Shown: piece after piece, positions 23,806 through 32,475 of the stretch
How the letters are laid out: every line of letters begins with the position of its first letter
Position numbering within the stretch: the stretch's first letter is position 1
Origin: Thauera linaloolentis 47Lol = DSM 12138
GTDB lineage: Bacteria; Pseudomonadota; Gammaproteobacteria; Burkholderiales; Rhodocyclaceae
Assembly: GCF_000310205.1 (NCBI RefSeq)
Contig: NZ_AMXE01000040.1
Location: forward strand, 1-35,003
Length of the DNA: 35,003 nucleotides
Direction: 5' to 3'
Notes under the pieces: model-generated
Told to the model about the DNA's origin: nothing
Database searches by the model: none
The model's input: the letters and a program-made list of their open reading frames with translations, nothing else
Program-made: the position numbers and the translations under genes

Positions 23806-25182
23806 TCAGCGGATGCCGCCGCCCGCCATGGTTTCGGCGTTGAAGAAGGAATCGGGCTTGGGATCGGTCACCACCCAGCCGCCCTTCATGGTCGAGTTCT
23901 GCTGCCGGGTATAGGCGCCGGTCGCGAGGTCATAGGTCACCCACTCGTCGGTCATGTGGCCGGTGTTCTCGTAGAAGGTGATCGGCAGCGTGTGGGTCAC
24001 GCGGTAGAGCCTGCCGCCCGAATCGTAGGCGTCGCCGATGCCGACGCCGGGCAGGTCTTCGTCCCAGTACATCACGCGGCGCGGGTACACATGGCGCTTG
24101 CCTTCCTTGACGGTGGCCTCCACCACCCAGACCCGGTGCAGTTCCCAGCGCACGCAGTCCGGGTTGAGCACGTTCTTCGTGCTCTCGGCCACGGTATCGG
24201 GGCAGGCGTTGGGGTCGCGCACCTTGTAGGTGTTGTACGGGATGTAGAGCTCCTTCTTGCCGAGCAGCTTGTAGTTGTAGCGATCGAGCGCACCGTAGAA
24301 CACCGCCGACTCGTCCACCACCGACGCGCCGCCGCCGGTCGGGCTGGGCGTGTCGTAGGCGATGTCCGGCGACAGCTTCACGCGGCGCTGTCCCGGCAGG
24401 TACTGCCAGGCCTTGCGTCCGATCTTCACCATGTCCACCGAGTCGTGGATGATCAGTTTCTCGCCCGCCTTGCGCGCCGGATCGGTGTATTCGATGCGCA
24501 TGCGCTCGTAGGCCTCGTCCGGCCCGATCGGCGTGCTGCGCTTCGGGTCGAAGATCGGATACTGGATGAACATGGCACCCACGCCGGTGACGGTGCGGTT
24601 GCCTTGGCTGTCGACGATCGAGCCGCCCATGCCGTCGGTCTTGAAGGCGTGCTGGTCGAACTTGAAGATGCGGTTCCACATCACCTCGCTGCCGCTCTTG
24701 GGAAACGGGAAAGGCGTGCCGGCGTAACACCCGACCAGCAGGAGCTCGTTTTCGGAGAGCTTGCATTCGCTGGCGTTCTTCACCGCGTTGTCGAGAAACA
24801 ACTGGGGATAGGACGCGGTGCGATGGCTGGGATAGACGTCGAGCCGGTAGTGCGGATATTTCTTCAGCATCTCCTTGGTTCCGTCGGCCAGCTTGTCGGC
24901 GTACTGCTCCATGTTGCTGGCGTCGATCGAGAACAAGGGTTTTTCGTCGGCGAACGGATCGGGGCGGATGCCGGGCGTCTTCGGGTCGTAGCTTGCGGGC
25001 GGCGCGACCGGGCCGGCATAGGCCGGAATGGTGCCTTCCTTGTTGCCCGCCTTCTCGGCCCCCCAGGGCAGATGGGTGGTGCCGATCGACTTCAGTTCCT
25101 CGGGCGTGGCGGCCGCCAGCAGCGGAGCGGAAAAGGCGGCAGCGAACGCGGCTGCGAGCAGCGTGTGGACATGGCGCTTCAT
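23806..25182 (-). CDS. DUF1329 family periplasmic/outer-membrane protein
   Basis: A 458-residue protein with a clear signal peptide (MKRHVHTLLAAAFAAAFSAP, cleavage near LLAAA) and the DUF1329 pattern: LTPEELK-like start, ARNKDGTIPAY-like segment (GNKEGTIPAYAG), NPFADEKPLF-type segment (RPDPFADEKPLFSIDASNM) and RRVMYWDEDLPGVGIGDAYD. DUF1329 proteins share a LolB/LolA-like lipid-binding fold by prediction and are regularly encoded next to DUF1302 proteins in loci for hydrophobic substrates. Here it directly follows the DUF1302 gene. It probably handles a hydrophobic ligand in the periplasm; the exact role is unproven. Confidence 0.9.
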   Translation of the reverse strand: MKRHVHTLLAAAFAAAFSAPLLAAATPEELKSIGTTHLPWGAEKAGNKEGTIPAYAGPVAPPASYDPKTPGIRPDPFADEKPLFSIDASNMEQYADKLADGTKEMLKKYPHYRLDVYPSHRTASYPQLFLDNAVKNASECKLSENELLLVGCYAGTPFPFPKSGSEVMWNRIFKFDQHAFKTDGMGGSIVDSQGNRTVTGVGAMFIQYPIFDPKRSTPIGPDEAYERMRIEYTDPARKAGEKLIIHDSVDMVKIGRKAWQYLPGQRRVKLSPDIAYDTPSPTGGGASVVDESAVFYGALDRYNYKLLGKKELYIPYNTYKVRDPNACPDTVAESTKNVLNPDCVRWELHRVWVVEATVKEGKRHVYPRRVMYWDEDLPGVGIGDAYDSGGRLYRVTHTLPITFYENTGHMTDEWVTYDLATGAYTRQQNSTMKGGWVVTDPKPDSFFNAETMAGGGIR

Positions 25183-25207
25183 TGGGGTGTCTCCTGCTTT
25201 TTTCTGA

Positions 25208-26848
25208 TCAGAAAGTGGTCTTGAACGTGAATGACAGCCAGCCACGGTCATTGAGCAAGGCATTGCTGCCATTGGTCGTGTTCAGTACCTTGCCCGGCAC
25301 GCCGCCGGTGTGGGTCGAGGAGTAGTCGCCGAAGTAGTCGGTGTAGGCGACATCGAATTTGTACCTGGCCTGGTAATCGAAGCTCAGGCCGATGCTCCAG
25401 CTGCCGTTGCCTTCGTTGCCCCCGCCCGGCACCGGGGAATTGCCCGACAGCCCGGTGTTGAAGCTGATCGGCATCGACACGTCGGTACTCGGCAGCAACT
25501 GGTACCACAGCGGGGTGAAGCTCATCGAGATGCCCCAGGCGTCGTCGGTGGAGCAGCCGTCGTCCTCGTCGCCGGTCGCGCAGCCCGCGTAGTCGACATG
25601 GTTGAAGTAGGCGCGCGTGCCGCGCCTGACCTTGTCGAGCCTGCTGTAGGACAGCTCGCCCATGAAGGTGGCGGAGTCGAACAGCGCGGTCTTGCCGATG
25701 TAGGCCACCATGTTGGCCAGCGCATGCCAGGTGTCGCCGATCGCCAGTTCGGGCTGGAAGCCGGTGTTCAGCGCCGTACCCTTGCGATAGACCAGTTCGG
25801 CGCCATACGAGATGCCGCCCACTTCCTTCGACAGGCTGGCGCCGAACAGCTTCACATCCTCGGCATAGGCGTTGTGCAGATGGAAGTTGACCGGGTCGAG
25901 CAGCACCGTCGGCAGCTTGTCGTCGAAGTTGCGGTAGTACAGACCCAGCGTGCCGCCCAGCCATTCGGGCGCCATGCGCACGTTTACGCCCCAGTTGCCG
26001 GCATCGCCCGGCGTCTTGTAGCGGCCGTGGTGGCGGTTGCCGTCGTACTGCAGCCCGCCGAGCGTGGTGCCCCTGGCGAACAGCGCGTCGAAGGAGCCGA
26101 GATAGGTGCCGCCATGCGGGAAACGGTAGGAATCCCATTCGAGGAAGTACTGCGCGGCCACCGACACGGTATCGGTGATCTGCGCCTGGGCGGAGATCTG
26201 GTTGAGCGGCAGGAACAGCTCCTTGGCCTCGACCCCCGGCGTCGCCTGCGCCTTGCGGAAGTCCGCCGGGCTTTGCGAATAGGACACGCCGTGGATCGGC
26301 GAGAACAGCGATTCGCCCCAGTACAGCGCATGGCGGCCGGCCTTGACGTTGATCGGCACGTTGCCGATGTCGAAACGGCCGAACACGAAGGCGTCGAGCA
26401 GTTCGCCCGAGTGCATGTAGGCCCGCTTCACGTCCCGCGTGTACCTGCCGCCCGGATAGGCGCTGGCACCGCCGTAGAGCGGATTGCCCTTGACCTTGTC
26501 GTCATAGGCGGCGTCGTACCAGGCCGCCCCCGACAGGCGGAAGCCGTACTTGTTGCGGTAGATCAGGTCCAGTTCGGTCAGCAGGTCGACGCGGTTGGTG
26601 ACCATGTCGCCCTTGCCGAACTTGTATTCGCTGCCGTGCAGGGACGGCGTATCGGCCAGCGTGCGGTCCCGCCCTTCCATCCGCCAGCCGGCGTTGTACT
26701 TGACGGTGTTGTCCCAGCGCAGCTCGACGTCGGGATTGCCCGCATCGACCCTGAACGCCATCGCCTGCCCGCTGGCAAACGCCGCGGCCAGCGCCGCGCC
26801 GACTGCCGCGGCACAGCTTGCCCCGCGGCCCGTATTTTTTCTTCTCAC
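25208..26848 (-). CDS. DUF1302 family outer-membrane protein
   Basis: A 546-residue protein with a signal peptide ending GQAMA (about residue 31), followed by FRVDAGNPDVELRWDNTVKY and many alternating aromatic beta strands. It ends in SFTFKTTF with a terminal Phe, the usual C-terminal signal of outer-membrane beta-barrels. DUF1302 proteins are predicted barrels linked to uptake of hydrophobic compounds. The start is a GTG at 26848, with AGGAGG 7 bp upstream. An ATG at 26855 is in another frame and is not used. It opens a two-gene operon with DUF1329 and is preceded by a type-1 operator. Confidence 0.9.
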   Translation of the reverse strand: MRRKNTGRGASCAAAVGAALAAAFASGQAMAFRVDAGNPDVELRWDNTVKYNAGWRMEGRDRTLADTPSLHGSEYKFGKGDMVTNRVDLLTELDLIYRNKYGFRLSGAAWYDAAYDDKVKGNPLYGGASAYPGGRYTRDVKRAYMHSGELLDAFVFGRFDIGNVPINVKAGRHALYWGESLFSPIHGVSYSQSPADFRKAQATPGVEAKELFLPLNQISAQAQITDTVSVAAQYFLEWDSYRFPHGGTYLGSFDALFARGTTLGGLQYDGNRHHGRYKTPGDAGNWGVNVRMAPEWLGGTLGLYYRNFDDKLPTVLLDPVNFHLHNAYAEDVKLFGASLSKEVGGISYGAELVYRKGTALNTGFQPELAIGDTWHALANMVAYIGKTALFDSATFMGELSYSRLDKVRRGTRAYFNHVDYAGCATGDEDDGCSTDDAWGISMSFTPLWYQLLPSTDVSMPISFNTGLSGNSPVPGGGNEGNGSWSIGLSFDYQARYKFDVAYTDYFGDYSSTHTGGVPGKVLNTTNGSNALLNDRGWLSFTFKTTF

Positions 26849-26934
26849 GGTCCATCCTCCTCCTGGTTGAAAAACTCCGGCAGGGCCCGCCGCCGAACGC
26901 TGCGGCCGGCCAGGTAGCGTCTCTTCTTATTAAA

Positions 26935-26953
26935 AACCGTCTTGTTCGTTTTT
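26935..26953 (+). promoter_or_regulatory. type-1 operator motif, upstream of DUF1302
   Basis: Reads AACCGTCTTGTTCGTTTTT, 16 of 19 matches to the 10798 copy. It lies 87 bp before the DUF1302 start in an AT-rich pocket. Probable TetR1 site controlling the envelope genes. Confidence 0.65.
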
Positions 26954-27117
26954 TATGAAACTACTCTGAAACATGGGCCCTGCCAACCCGGCCGGGCAGG
27001 CCTCGCCGCCCCACCCGCGCAGCGAACGGGATGGGGGCATCCGGACCTACCGGAAAAGGGGGGTGCGGATGTCCACCCGCGCCGTCGCCGGGGATTGCAC
27101 CCCGGGAGGAACTCGAT

Positions 27118-27144
27118 TAATTTATAACAAGCGTTGCAAATAAA
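27118..27144 (+). promoter_or_regulatory. type-2 operator element, upstream of the flavoprotein operon
   Basis: Identical to the element at 15392-15418 at 26 of 27 positions (TAATTTATAACAA, then G, then CGTTGCAAATAAA). It stands 126 bp before the flavoprotein ATG. Probable TetR2 operator for the plus-strand flavoprotein, cytochrome and Rieske operon. Confidence 0.68.
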
Positions 27145-27269
27145 ACAAACAGTGGTTACTGTATTTGGAACTCGCCCCGAACGAACAAGCACTTACACGG
27201 CGGCGGGCAGCACATGCAAGCAGTCCATACGAGACATCGCAGCACCCGAAAAACCAAAGGAGAGACACG

Positions 27270-29039
27270 ATGAGCAAGAGTCACACCCCACAGATGCCGA
27301 GCCGCCGGCAGGCGCTGATCCGCGGCGGCCTGGCCGCGGGCGGCCTCGTGAGCGCCGGCCTGGCGCCGATCGCCCACGCCGCGCCGAAGGCGGCGCAGAG
27401 CCAGCACTGGGACCACGAAGCCGACGTCGTCTGTGTCGGCAGCGGTGCCGCCGCGTGCTCGGCCGCGGTCACCGCCGCGAGCGCCGGCGCATCGGTCATC
27501 CTGGTCGAAAAGATGCCCCTGCCCGGCGGCACCACCGGCAAGTCCGGCGGCGTCACCTGGATTCCCAACAACCCGCTGCTGCGCGAGCGGGGCATCCAGG
27601 ACGACAAGGCCGATTGCCTGCGCTACCTCGCGCGCTACGCCTACCCGCGCGAATACACGCCCGACAGCCCCACCCTGGGCCTGCCCGAGCACAGCTACCG
27701 GCTGCTGGAAGCCTTCTACGACAACGGCTCGGCCGCCGTCGAACACTTCGACAAACTGGGCGCGGTGCGCTTCCGCGCCTTCAAGATGTGGTTCGTGGAC
27801 AAGTACGCGCCCGACTACGCCGACCATCTGCCGGAAAACAAGGTGTCGCGCGGCCGCGCGCTGGAACCGGCCGAAGGCGCCAGTTCGTCGGGCGGCGGCG
27901 CCAGCCTGGCGAGCCAGATGGAAAAGTGGCTGACCGAGCGCAACATGCCCATCCTGCTGGAACACCGCGTCACCCGCGTGATCAAGGACGGCGGGCGCGT
28001 GATCGGCATCGAGGCCGAGCACGACGGCAAGCTGGTGCGCATCAGGGCCCGCCGCGGCGTGGTGTTCGGCACTGGCGGCTACGCCCACAACACCGACCTC
28101 ATCCACCTGCACCAGCCGGCCGCCTACGGCGCCTGCGCCATGCCCGGCTCCACCGGCGACTTCATTCCCATCGCCCAGAGCGCCGGCGCGCGCATGGGCG
28201 CGCTCGGCACCGGCTGGCGCACCCAGGTCGTGCTGGAAGAAGCGCTGGAGAACCGCGCCATCGGCCTGGGTGCCTTCGTGCTGCCGGGCGACTCGATGAT
28301 CGTCGTCAACAAGTACGGCCGCCGCCTGGGCAACGAGAAGATCAACTACAACGACCGCACCCAGTTGCACTTCGTGTTCGACCCGGTGAAGAAGGAATAC
28401 CCCAACCACCTGCAGTTCATGATCTTCGACGGCCGCAGCCTGGACGCCTTTGGCGGCGCCTTCCCGATCCCCGCCGACCGCCGCGCCTCGCGCCACCTGG
28501 TCGAGGGCCGCGATCCGGCCGACCTCGCCGCCAGGCTGTCCGAGCGGTTGGCGAAGCACGCCGCGCGCACCGGCGGCTTCACGCTGGCGCCGGACTTCGC
28601 CGCCAACCTGGCCGACACCATCGGGCGCTTCAACGGCTACGCCAAGGCGGGCAAGGACCCGGAGTTCGACCGCGGCCTGCACGAATACGACCGCGACTGG
28701 CAGGCGCTGTTCTCGCCCCGCCGCGAGGGCACGACGCAGCCCGAGAACCCGATGCCCAACGTCACCATGCACCCGCTCGACACCCCGGGGCCGCTGTACG
28801 CCTTCATCCTCGCGCCCGGCCTGCTCGACACCAACGGCGGCCCGATGATCAACGCCAACGCCCAGGTGCTGGATGCCGACGGGCAGCCGATCCCCGGTTT
28901 GTATGGCGCCGGCAACTGCATCGCCTGCCCCGCCCACAACGCCTATGTCGGCGCCGGCGGCACCATCGGCCTGGCGCTGACCTTCGGCTACATCGCCGGC
29001 AGGCACCTCATGCAGGCCGGCGGCGGAGCCGGCGCGTGA
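27270..29039 (+). CDS. Tat-exported FAD dehydrogenase, 3-ketosteroid delta1-dehydrogenase-like
   Basis: A 589-residue FAD_binding_2 flavoprotein. It begins with a twin-arginine signal (PSRRQALIRGGLAAGGLVSA, cleavage near AHA-A about residue 38). The FAD loop VCVGSGAAACSA follows at 54-65, then GGTTGKSGGVTWIPNN, the pattern of 3-ketosteroid delta1-dehydrogenases. Near the C-terminus, GLYGAGNCIACPAHNAYVGA and GGTIGLALTFGYIAGRHL match the second FAD motif of that group. It would introduce a double bond next to a ketone, or run a related dehydrogenation, in the periplasm. The ATG has AAGGAG 7 bp upstream. The following cytochrome gene overlaps its stop, suggesting an electron acceptor. Most known relatives are cytoplasmic, so the Tat signal is notable. 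The steroid substrate is inference. Confidence 0.9.
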   Translation: MSKSHTPQMPSRRQALIRGGLAAGGLVSAGLAPIAHAAPKAAQSQHWDHEADVVCVGSGAAACSAAVTAASAGASVILVEKMPLPGGTTGKSGGVTWIPNNPLLRERGIQDDKADCLRYLARYAYPREYTPDSPTLGLPEHSYRLLEAFYDNGSAAVEHFDKLGAVRFRAFKMWFVDKYAPDYADHLPENKVSRGRALEPAEGASSSGGGASLASQMEKWLTERNMPILLEHRVTRVIKDGGRVIGIEAEHDGKLVRIRARRGVVFGTGGYAHNTDLIHLHQPAAYGACAMPGSTGDFIPIAQSAGARMGALGTGWRTQVVLEEALENRAIGLGAFVLPGDSMIVVNKYGRRLGNEKINYNDRTQLHFVFDPVKKEYPNHLQFMIFDGRSLDAFGGAFPIPADRRASRHLVEGRDPADLAARLSERLAKHAARTGGFTLAPDFAANLADTIGRFNGYAKAGKDPEFDRGLHEYDRDWQALFSPRREGTTQPENPMPNVTMHPLDTPGPLYAFILAPGLLDTNGGPMINANAQVLDADGQPIPGLYGAGNCIACPAHNAYVGAGGTIGLALTFGYIAGRHLMQAGGGAGA

Positions 29040-29422
29040 TCGCCCGCGCCCTCGCCTGCGCGCTCCTGCTCTGCGGGGGCGCGGCCGCCGCATCACCGGG
29101 GGTCAGCTTCAAGCGCGACCTGGTGCCGGTGCTGCGCACGCAGTGCGCCACCTGTCACCTGACCGGCCAGGAGGCCGGCAACATGAAGCTGCACCCGGGG
29201 GCGGCCCATGCATCGCTGGTGGCCGTGCAGTCGGTCGAAAGCCCGCTGCGGCGCATCGAGCCCGGCGACCCGGCACGCAGCTACCTGATGCACAAGCTCG
29301 ACGGCACCCATCTGGATGCCGGCGGCAGCGGCGACCGCATGCCCTTCGGCCAGCCCCAGTTGGACGAGGCCACGCGCGAGCGCTTTCGCGCCTGGATCGC
29401 CGAAGGCGCGCACAACAACTGA
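29036..29422 (+). CDS. small periplasmic c-type cytochrome
   Basis: A 128-residue protein starting at a GTG that overlaps the flavoprotein's TGA (GTGA). The hydrophobic signal ARALACALLLCGGAAAA is followed by SFKRDLVPVLRTQCATCHLT, with a single heme c motif CATCH (C37, C40, H41). M102 in SGDRMPFGQPQLD is a plausible distal ligand, and the C-terminal helix ERFRAWIAEGA is typical of small cytochromes. It would accept electrons from the flavoprotein and pass them to the respiratory chain. The overlap implies translational coupling and a one-to-one complex. Confidence 0.9.
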   Translation: MIARALACALLLCGGAAAASPGVSFKRDLVPVLRTQCATCHLTGQEAGNMKLHPGAAHASLVAVQSVESPLRRIEPGDPARSYLMHKLDGTHLDAGGSGDRMPFGQPQLDEATRERFRAWIAEGAHNN

Positions 29423-29528
29423 ATCGCCAACGGAGAGCGAACGCGCCGCCGGCGCGGGAACAACGACAAACGACGCAAGACGCGTTCATCGCACAGGCCA
29501 GCATGGCCGGACATCGAAGGAGTGAGAC

Positions 29529-30857
29529 ATGAACATGCGAGACAACAGCATCCAGGCCCTGGTCGACGCCGAGCGCCTGCAGAACGGCAGCATCCTGCGC
29601 GGCGACCCGATCAGCGGCGACCGCTACTATTCAAAGGAATTCGCGCGCAAGGAATGGGACCACGTCTTTACCCGCACCTGGCAGATCGGCGGCACCGTGG
29701 CCCAGCTCGAAAAGCCGGGCTCGGTCATCACCCAGGCCATCGGCGAGGAGTCGATCCTGATCACCCGCGCCGATGACGGCGTGATCCGCGCCTTCTACAA
29801 CGTCTGTCCCCACCGCGGCAACCGCCTCGTCGCCGAAGACCAGAAATGCGGCGTCAAGCGCATGGTGTGCGCCTACCACAGCTGGACCTTCTCGCTCGAC
29901 GGCGTGGTGCGCCACGTGCGCGACGCCGAGGACTACCCGCAGGGCAACCCCATCGGCAACATGAAGCTGGTCGAGATCCGCTGCGAGACGCTGGGCGCGC
30001 TAGTGTGGTTCAACATGGACGACAAGGCGCCGTCGCTGCGCGAATACCTCGGCGTGGCCGCCGACATCTTCGAGCAGTACCAGACCGGCAGCTGGGTGCG
30101 CGTCAATTGGCTCACCGGCCTGGTCGACTGCAACTGGAAGATCATCCACGACAACTTCAACGAGGCCTACCACATCCTCAGCCTGCACCGCGAGATCGGC
30201 CCCTTCATCAACGACGCCTACCAGGACACCGACTTCCAGCTCTACAAGAGCGGCCACAACCTGATGAAGATGCAGGGCGGCGTGCCCTCGGCCAACGCCC
30301 GCCACAGCGTCGTGCCGGACGAACTCGCCGGCATCCTGCGCGAGTGGGAGATCGACCCCGAGGCCTTCGGCGGCCGCGTGCGCGAAACCCGCGCCGCGCT
30401 GCAGCAGCAAAAGCGCAAGCTCGGCCCCGCGCGCGGCCACACGCACTACGACCACCTGAGCGACGAACAGCTCACCGACTACCACCACCTGACGGTCTTC
30501 CCCAACACGACGCTGACGATGGCCGCGGACTTCTTCCAGGTGCTGCGCCCCCTGCCCCACCCGAGCGACCCGGAACGGTGCTATTTCGACCACTGGGTGT
30601 TCATGCCGCCGGTCGAAGGCCGCGACGAAGTCGACACGCCGCTGGGCAAACGGCGTTTCGAGCAAGCCGAGCATGAGAGCTTCCTGCATGGCGAAGCCTC
30701 GATCGGCTTCGTCGCCGACCAGGACCTGAGCGTCGCCATCGCGCAGCAGAAAGGCCTGCACTCGCGCGGCTACAAGGACGCCTACCTGACCGGCCAGGAA
30801 GAGCGCGTGCGCCGCCTGCACGAAGTCATCAACGACTACATCGAAGGCCGCCGCTAG
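29529..30857 (+). CDS. Rieske non-heme iron oxygenase, large subunit (third of three)
   Basis: A 442-residue oxygenase alpha subunit. The Rieske ligands are C93, H95, C114 and H117 (VCPHRGNRL, VCAYHSW). The mononuclear iron region CNWKIIHDNFNEAYHILSLH has H215 and H220. The ATG at 29529 has AAGGAG about 8 bp upstream. It follows the cytochrome gene by 106 bp, with no terminator between, and ends before a strong terminator, so it is the last gene of the TetR2-type operon. No reductase accompanies it. Sequence differs clearly from the other two Rieske proteins, so it probably acts on another step. Confidence 0.92.
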   Translation: MNMRDNSIQALVDAERLQNGSILRGDPISGDRYYSKEFARKEWDHVFTRTWQIGGTVAQLEKPGSVITQAIGEESILITRADDGVIRAFYNVCPHRGNRLVAEDQKCGVKRMVCAYHSWTFSLDGVVRHVRDAEDYPQGNPIGNMKLVEIRCETLGALVWFNMDDKAPSLREYLGVAADIFEQYQTGSWVRVNWLTGLVDCNWKIIHDNFNEAYHILSLHREIGPFINDAYQDTDFQLYKSGHNLMKMQGGVPSANARHSVVPDELAGILREWEIDPEAFGGRVRETRAALQQQKRKLGPARGHTHYDHLSDEQLTDYHHLTVFPNTTLTMAADFFQVLRPLPHPSDPERCYFDHWVFMPPVEGRDEVDTPLGKRRFEQAEHESFLHGEASIGFVADQDLSVAIAQQKGLHSRGYKDAYLTGQEERVRRLHEVINDYIEGRR

Positions 30858-30888
30858 GCCTTCCCCAAGGTTTCCCTCTCCTCTTTAC

Positions 30889-30914
30889 AGCTGGCCTCGT
30901 GCCAGCTTTTTTTT
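30889..30914 (+). terminator. rho-independent terminator of the flavoprotein operon
   Basis: A 7-bp stem AGCTGGC / GCCAGCT with the loop CTCGT (30889-30907) runs directly into a T-tract to 30914. It ends the plus-strand operon and abuts the stop of the convergent dehydratase gene. Confidence 0.88.
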
Positions 30915-30915
30915 G

Positions 30916-31842
30916 TCATGCCCCGGCGCCGCGCCGCCGCCACCGGTCGAACTGTGCCATGTCGGCGGTCACGCCACCGCAGATCACGACCAGCACATTG
31001 CGAAAACCATCCAGCACCTCACTCCGATCATAGACAACGGCCAGGCTGGCACCGCAAGCCGGCTCGACCAAGACCCGGTGGTCATCCAGAAAGCGCGTGC
31101 AGGCGCGCAACGCCGCCTCGTCGCTGACGACGACCGGATGCACGGGATGCTGCCCGGCCAAGGCGAAAGCCTGCGCACACACCTGCCTGGCACCCAGCGA
31201 GGTAGCGATGCTGGTGATAGCGTCCAGCGCAATGCGCTCATTCGCCGCGATCGAGCGAGCCAATGCGTCGGCACCCATCGTCTCTGCGGTGATGATCGGC
31301 ACGTCGTCCCAAGCATTACGCCGCAAGCCTTCGACCACGCCGCAGAACAACCCCCCACCGCCCACCGACAACACGACGGCGTCGGGTTTCATGCCCGCGC
31401 CAGCCACTTCGTCGATCAGGCTGGCATGGCCTTGCCAGAGCAACGCATCATCGAACGGATGCAGGAAGGCATCGTCCTCGCCCAGCATCGATTGCGCCAG
31501 GGCATTGGCTTCGTGCCACGCGGCGCCATGGACGATGAGCTCCGCGCCTTGCTCACGGATCAGCGCACGGGCACGCTCGGTGGTGGTTTCCGGCACCACG
31601 ACGACGACGGGGATGGAGAGCTTGCGGCCCGCATAAGCCACGGCGATGCCGGCATTGCCGCCCGACGAAGAAATGAAGCGCCGCCTGCCCTGGCGCGCAT
31701 ACGCCTCGCACGCCGCGCCGATGCCGCGGATCTTGAACGAGCCCGGGGGCTGCAAGGCATCGAGTTTGAGCCAGATACGGCGACCTGCGGTTTTGCTCAG
31801 GGGATCGGATTCGAGAAGTGGGGTTTCGATATGCAGCGGCAT
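30916..31842 (-). CDS. PLP-dependent serine/threonine dehydratase family protein
   Basis: A 308-residue fold-type II PLP enzyme of the L-serine/threonine dehydratase group. The Schiff-base lysine is K37 in PPGSFKIRG, the phosphate-facing loop is SSSGGNAG (58-65), and VLSVGGGGLFCGV is the glycine-rich phosphate-binding segment. It would deaminate serine or threonine to pyruvate or 2-oxobutyrate; those 2-oxoacids are also E1 substrates, though no functional link is shown. It stands alone, convergent with the Rieske operon, and its base composition is already a little lower in GC than the genes to its left. It is probably unrelated to the catabolic cluster. Confidence 0.9.
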   Translation of the reverse strand: MPLHIETPLLESDPLSKTAGRRIWLKLDALQPPGSFKIRGIGAACEAYARQGRRRFISSSGGNAGIAVAYAGRKLSIPVVVVVPETTTERARALIREQGAELIVHGAAWHEANALAQSMLGEDDAFLHPFDDALLWQGHASLIDEVAGAGMKPDAVVLSVGGGGLFCGVVEGLRRNAWDDVPIITAETMGADALARSIAANERIALDAITSIATSLGARQVCAQAFALAGQHPVHPVVVSDEAALRACTRFLDDHRVLVEPACGASLAVVYDRSEVLDGFRNVLVVICGGVTADMAQFDRWRRRGAGA

Positions 31843-32475
31843 TTGGGGCGTGACCTTGAAGACGGTATCGGGAGTGTAAAGAAAACGCCGATATCACATG
31901 CCATGCTTGTTCTTTGGATATCTCGAAGCAGATCGAGATCTGACCTTGGCGTGGCCGGTTGCCGTTGCTTGATGGGTGAAGACAGGCCGAAATGTGGCGG
32001 TCACCTGCCATTTGGCCATCAGACGACGACAAACGGCAGCTTCTCCATCTTTCGAACTGGAGCTACCGGCCCGTTTCCGACGTTCAAACTGTCGTCTCCG
32101 GAAAGACAGGAAACCGGGGACGTACCGCACAAAGTACAGCGGCCGTCCGTGGCGACAGGCCACGGGCAGGTGCTCGGCAAGAGCTGTCTGGTCAGACAGG
32201 ATGCTGGTAACATCCGCTATCGGCCAAAAGCGGCCGTTCGTCGCGTTTCCCTAGAGCATATATTAATGCGAATAGCAACTTCATGAACCGTGTCTGCACA
32301 ATGGCGAGCTGTCCAGTTTCAATTGTGGGCTCACATGTCACATAACTACCTTTCGTCTGAGAACAACCTTCTGCCAAGGAACGTGATTTGTCCTGTTCGC
32401 CGGCTTATCAGACAGATTGTCAAGTTAGGCAGCAGTTTTGTCTTCTACTAGTAGGCGTTACGAACGCACCTGCCA
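31843..32475. other. 633-bp non-coding flank of the reverse transcriptase, hairpin-rich
   Basis: I see no convincing gene. Base composition changes to AT-richer here. Three short hairpins lie close together: CCGTGGC/GCCACGG (32147-32165), CTGTCTG/CAGACAG (32184-32199) and CGGCC/GGCCG (32221-32236). The stretch nearest the gene (32240-32475) is AT-rich without a clear promoter or ribosome site. Some defence reverse transcriptases have a non-coding RNA in this position, so it is a candidate location, with no further proof. Confidence 0.4.
32452..32462 (+). repeat. 11-bp inverted repeat, left copy flanking the reverse transcriptase
   Basis: TAGGCGTTACG here is the exact reverse complement of CGTAACGCCTA at 33995-34005, which overlaps the stop codon. 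The two copies bracket the gene. The sequences GTTAGGC (32424-32430) and GCCTAAC (34001-34007) add a second, shifted match. Confidence 0.45.

Larger units (their letters stand above)
26849..27269. other. 421-bp divergent promoter region between DUF1302 and the flavoprotein
   Basis: No gene is supported. It holds the AGGAGG ribosome site of DUF1302 (26856-26861), the type-1 operator at 26935-26953, a GC-rich stretch, the type-2 operator at 27118-27144 and the leader of the plus-strand operon with AAGGAG before 27270. It is the one place in the window where both motif classes occur, one for each direction. Confidence 0.7.

Noticed and set aside
32192-32377. A 61-residue minus-strand frame upstream of the reverse transcriptase.
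   Set aside because: No ribosome site, no domain pattern, and composition typical of non-coding DNA.
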